Both the position numbers and the translations under genes were made by a program. A DNA stretch of 8,824 nt from Thermomicrobiales bacterium (lineage in GTDB: Bacteria > Chloroflexota > Chloroflexia > Thermomicrobiales > UBA6265), in assembly GCA_041390825.1 (NCBI GenBank), contig JAWKPF010000060.1, positions 1 through 8,824 on the forward strand, read 5' to 3'. The notes beneath the pieces were generated by a model, which worked only from the letters and a program-made list of their open reading frames with translations, ran no database searches and was not told where the DNA came from. Shown piece by piece: positions 6,823 to 8,824 of the stretch (the stretch's first letter is position 1; each line of letters starts with the position of its first letter).

Positions 6823-6886
6823 CTTATCCCATGGTTGATTCGATGGTGGATACATCTTCGCCGCTTTTGCAGTTCACTGCCGGAGG

Positions 6887-7645
6887 TTACTCTGCTGTGC
6901 TGGATCTCGCCCGTCGACCGTCGATGCCCGGCGCACCGGCGACATGCCGAACCGCCTGTTCCACCGCGTTCCATTCGGCGCCCTGCGGCTCGTCTTGATA
7001 GCGATAGTCGTGCTTGCGGATGACTTCTCGCAAGTCGGCCCGCAACGTCTCATGCGTGCGAAGCAGCCGCGAGCGCAGCGCATCGAGCGCCTCCGCGCTC
7101 GGTCCGGCGCAGAGCGCATGATTCAGATGCGAAACGCACAACCCATCAGACGACAGGTATCGCTCGCGGAAACTGGCGGTTCGTAGTCCGTCGAGCAACT
7201 GCGCGACGAGCTCGCGCTCCTGTTCGGCGCGCGTCACGCAGAGTGGGCAGGGGCGCGCTTCCACCAGCGCTGCGCATTCCCGATTCGTCCGCCCGCCGGA
7301 GATGCGGGAACCAAGCTGCCCTCGCAGACCGGTTCGTGTCGGTGAGACGCGTTCCAGCTCTCGCGAGATGCGTCCCAGCACCGCCTCGTAGATGATGGCG
7401 GTGCTCAGGGGCTGCGCTTCGGCGAGCCATTGAGCTGCATGCGTGCTGCAGAACCCCCACGCGGCATCGACTCGCTCTCGGTAGGCAGGATCGAGCACCA
7501 GTTCGTCCTGGATCGTCTCGATGGTCTGCGCGACCCGCTGCAGCACGATGCGGCAGACGGGGCATCCTGGCAGGGCAAGCGCATCATCGAGCCGGAGATT
7601 GCGAGAAAGCGGCGGCATGCGATCCAGGACTGAACGAACGCGCAT
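6887..7645 (-). CDS. DUF6062-like protein with two CxxC...CxxH modules
   Basis: Function unknown; the arrangement GCPVC...GFCxxH recalls the uncharacterised DUF6062 family, from memory and not from a search. Numbered from the furthest start (GTG at 7675), it has two similar modules: Cys38-x2-Cys41, then Cys76-x2-His79 in WGFCSTHA; and Cys143-x2-Cys146 in CPLC, then Cys180-x2-His183 in GLCVSHL. Spacings of 34 and 33 residues between the pairs indicate an internal duplication, probably two structural metal (zinc) sites, with helical, charged sequence between. No signal peptide or membrane helix is evident, so it is likely cytosolic. The start is uncertain: GTG 7675, ATG 7645 and ATG 7618 lack good ribosome binding sites; the middle ATG is given here, while the conserved-looking part begins after 7618. 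It is first in the leftward gene run, 72 nt before the pyrophosphatase. A redox or thiol role for the Cys pairs is the alternative. Confidence 0.75.
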   Translation of the reverse strand: MRVRSVLDRMPPLSRNLRLDDALALPGCPVCRIVLQRVAQTIETIQDELVLDPAYRERVDAAWGFCSTHAAQWLAEAQPLSTAIIYEAVLGRISRELERVSPTRTGLRGQLGSRISGGRTNRECAALVEARPCPLCVTRAEQERELVAQLLDGLRTASFRERYLSSDGLCVSHLNHALCAGPSAEALDALRSRLLRTHETLRADLREVIRKHDYRYQDEPQGAEWNAVEQAVRHVAGAPGIDGRRARSSTAE

Positions 7646-7693
7646 CAGCGCGACAAGACGACACCCACTTGACACTGGGCGCGGCGATGCCGA

Positions 7694-7722
7694 ACCCTAC
7701 GTGGTGACGAGACGCGGGTCAA
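7694..7722 (-). promoter_or_regulatory. Candidate promoter for the leftward gene run
   Basis: The minus strand has TTGACC (plus 7717-7722, 5 of 6 to the -35 consensus), a 17-bp spacer and TAGGGT (plus 7694-7699), which keeps the three most conserved -10 positions. Transcription would start near 7687, about 40 nt before the ATG at 7645. It is the best promoter match seen in the window. Confidence 0.45.
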
Positions 7723-7756
7723 GGGTTCCTGGGGAGGCGTCCTTGCTCCCGCGGCC

Positions 7757-7761
7757 AGGAG
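7757..7761 (+). promoter_or_regulatory. Shine-Dalgarno site of the right-edge gene
   Basis: AGGAG ends 7 nt before the GTG at 7769, ideal spacing. The in-frame TTG at 7778 and ATG at 7781 would be 16 and 19 nt away, so this site selects the GTG. Confidence 0.65.
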
Positions 7762-7768
7762 CATCCCG

Positions 7769-8824
7769 GTGCGCAACTTGATGGGCCGGCTGAACGCCCG
7801 GACGGATGAGGAGCTCCAGCGAATCGGCATTGCCTGGCAGGTGCCGAGCACAGCGCGCGACCGTGCCGCCCTGATCGCTCAACTCATGCGCGCCATGACC
7901 GATCTGCGCGCCACGCGCGACTTCTGGATGCGCCGCCCGTTGGACGAGCGCGAGATGATTGCGTTCTACGTCGCAGCTGACGCCGACGACGGATTCACGA
8001 TCGACCAGCTTGCCGAACAATTGCAGGCGGAACCTTCCGTCGTCAGAGCCACGGCCACCCGCCTCTATCAGGCCGGGGCGCTGGCATCGAACGCGCGCGG
8101 CCAGACGCTTTCCGTGGGCGAACTCCCACGGCTCTTCTTGCCGCGTGAGCTTGGGCAACTGTTCGCGCGCATTCAGGACGAGCTCGATGCCGGCGACGTG
8201 AGTCAGACTCCGTTTGCGGCACTCCTTGCCCTCCTGGATGACGCGGACATTCAACGCGCAGCGGAGCTCTGGGGATTGGAATCGATGCCGGGGTTGCGCA
8301 CCCGGCGTGAACTCACCGACGGGCTCCTGGAGCTCTCCGCCTGGCCAGACCGGCGATCGGCTGTCGAACGGAAACTCGGCTGGGATGCCAAGCGTGTGCT
8401 GGGTGTCGTGACCGAACTGCCAGCCGGGCAAACAACGACGCTGACGGAGATCGCCGACGCCCTGGATCTCGATTTCGGTCAACCCAGGGCAGCGGAGCGC
8501 TTACGAACCGCGTTGACGGAACTCGAGGAATCGCTCCTCGTTTGGCATACCTACGTGCCTGACGGACGGCGGGCGCTCTTCCAACCGATCTGGAACACGG
8601 CTACCGCAGCGCTGCCGCAGGATCGCGAGCAGGCGCCATCACCGGTGAACGGAACGCCCGATTCCGATGCGCAGGTCGACCGATATGCGCTGGCATGGGA
8701 CTTGCTCACACTGCTGCGATGGCTGGGCGCAGGAACCCCGGCTGTTGCGCCGCTTTCGTCCGCAACGATGCGTGCCCGGCGCCGATTTAACGAGTTGCTG
8801 TGGAATGCTGGAGCGGAAGAGCCG
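7769..8824 (+). CDS. Hypothetical winged-helix protein, possibly helicase-associated (3' end outside window)
   Basis: An open frame of 352 codons runs from GTG 7769 to the window edge with no stop, so the gene continues to the right. I do not recognise it firmly. Residues 6-45 form a short helical region (TDEELQRIGI, then RAALIAQLMRAM) like a SAP-type helix pair. Residues 57-117 look like a winged helix (FTIDQLAEQLQAEPSVVRAT, then LYQAGAL). Residues 205-275 look like a second one (TTTLTEIADALDLDFGQPRA, then a wing with VPDGRRALFQPIW). Such helix and winged-helix strings occur in the XPB/Ssl2-like helicase-associated proteins of high-GC bacteria, which is a tentative match only. Synonymous codon choice strongly favours G or C at third positions, as in the neighbours, supporting real coding. 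A complete 261-codon frame on the opposite strand (7697-8482) is its shadow. No signal peptide or membrane segment is seen. It is divergent from the DUF6062-like gene. Confidence 0.8.
   Translation, partial: MRNLMGRLNARTDEELQRIGIAWQVPSTARDRAALIAQLMRAMTDLRATRDFWMRRPLDEREMIAFYVAADADDGFTIDQLAEQLQAEPSVVRATATRLYQAGALASNARGQTLSVGELPRLFLPRELGQLFARIQDELDAGDVSQTPFAALLALLDDADIQRAAELWGLESMPGLRTRRELTDGLLELSAWPDRRSAVERKLGWDAKRVLGVVTELPAGQTTTLTEIADALDLDFGQPRAAERLRTALTELEESLLVWHTYVPDGRRALFQPIWNTATAALPQDREQAPSPVNGTPDSDAQVDRYALAWDLLTLLRWLGAGTPAVAPLSSATMRARRRFNELLWNAGAEEP

Noticed and set aside
6284..6838. 184-codon frame on the plus strand
   Set aside because: Antisense shadow of the pyrophosphatase, whose family identity is certain.
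6875..6886. GCAGTGAACTGC as a terminator after the DUF6062-like gene
   Set aside because: The stem is only 4-5 bp and is followed on the minus strand by A residues, not T.
7644..7651. ATCAGCGC at the DUF6062-like start as a half-site of the exporter palindrome
   Set aside because: An isolated 8-mer match is expected by chance in GC-rich sequence and overlaps coding sequence.
7669..7674. TTGACA as a -35 for the rightward gene
   Set aside because: No acceptable -10 hexamer is found 16-18 bp downstream, so it is not listed as a promoter.
7697..8482. 261-codon frame on the minus strand
   Set aside because: Shadow of the rightward open frame, with no recognisable motif and no ribosome binding site seen.
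1..8824. Search for CRISPR arrays, insertion sequences, tRNA, rRNA, toxin-antitoxin or phage genes
   Set aside because: No direct repeat array, transposase, terminal inverted repeats or RNA gene was recognised by eye on either strand.

Overview
The window is GC-rich with tightly packed genes, GTG as well as ATG starts, and usable Shine-Dalgarno sites at several of them. The mix of a one-piece YkuD transpeptidase with an SH3-like domain, a compact MMPL exporter, a six-TM NarL-type kinase pair and a protein resembling the DUF6062 family suggests a Chloroflexota-like (perhaps Thermomicrobia-like) or other high-GC Gram-positive-related bacterium. That placement is inference; no rRNA or tRNA is present to confirm it.

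Layout. The left edge (1-647, +) is the 3' part of an SH3/YkuD L,D-transpeptidase whose start lies upstream. It converges, with a 13-nt gap, on a leftward FAD-dependent amine/amino-acid oxidoreductase (661-1869, -). A run of further leftward genes follows, in order of transcription from right to left: a Cys/His-motif protein resembling DUF6062 (6887-7645), a family I inorganic pyrophosphatase (6305-6814), a sensor histidine kinase (5069-6277), its NarL-type response regulator (4419-5072, sharing a GTGA overlap with the kinase) and an MMPL/RND exporter (2016-4214). A perfect 10-bp hairpin just after the exporter separates it from the oxidoreductase. At the right edge a rightward gene (7769 to the end, open at the window edge) is divergent from the DUF6062-like gene. 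It encodes a protein with two predicted winged-helix segments and has no complete ORF in its frame, so ORF calling on the window alone misses it.

How the genes may work together. The kinase and regulator form a standard two-component pair. The exporter gene sits directly downstream behind a 204-bp non-coding gap that holds a plausible promoter and a perfect 16-nt palindrome, so an exporter controlled by the pair or by an unlinked repressor is a reasonable hypothesis. Pyrophosphatase lies 27 nt upstream of the kinase and is probably co-transcribed with it. The transpeptidase acts on the cell wall, the exporter and sensor on the envelope. No mobile element, CRISPR array, tRNA or rRNA was seen. 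I found no clearly new multi-gene system. The least characterised items are the DUF6062-like protein with its duplicated Cys/His module and the truncated winged-helix protein at the right edge.
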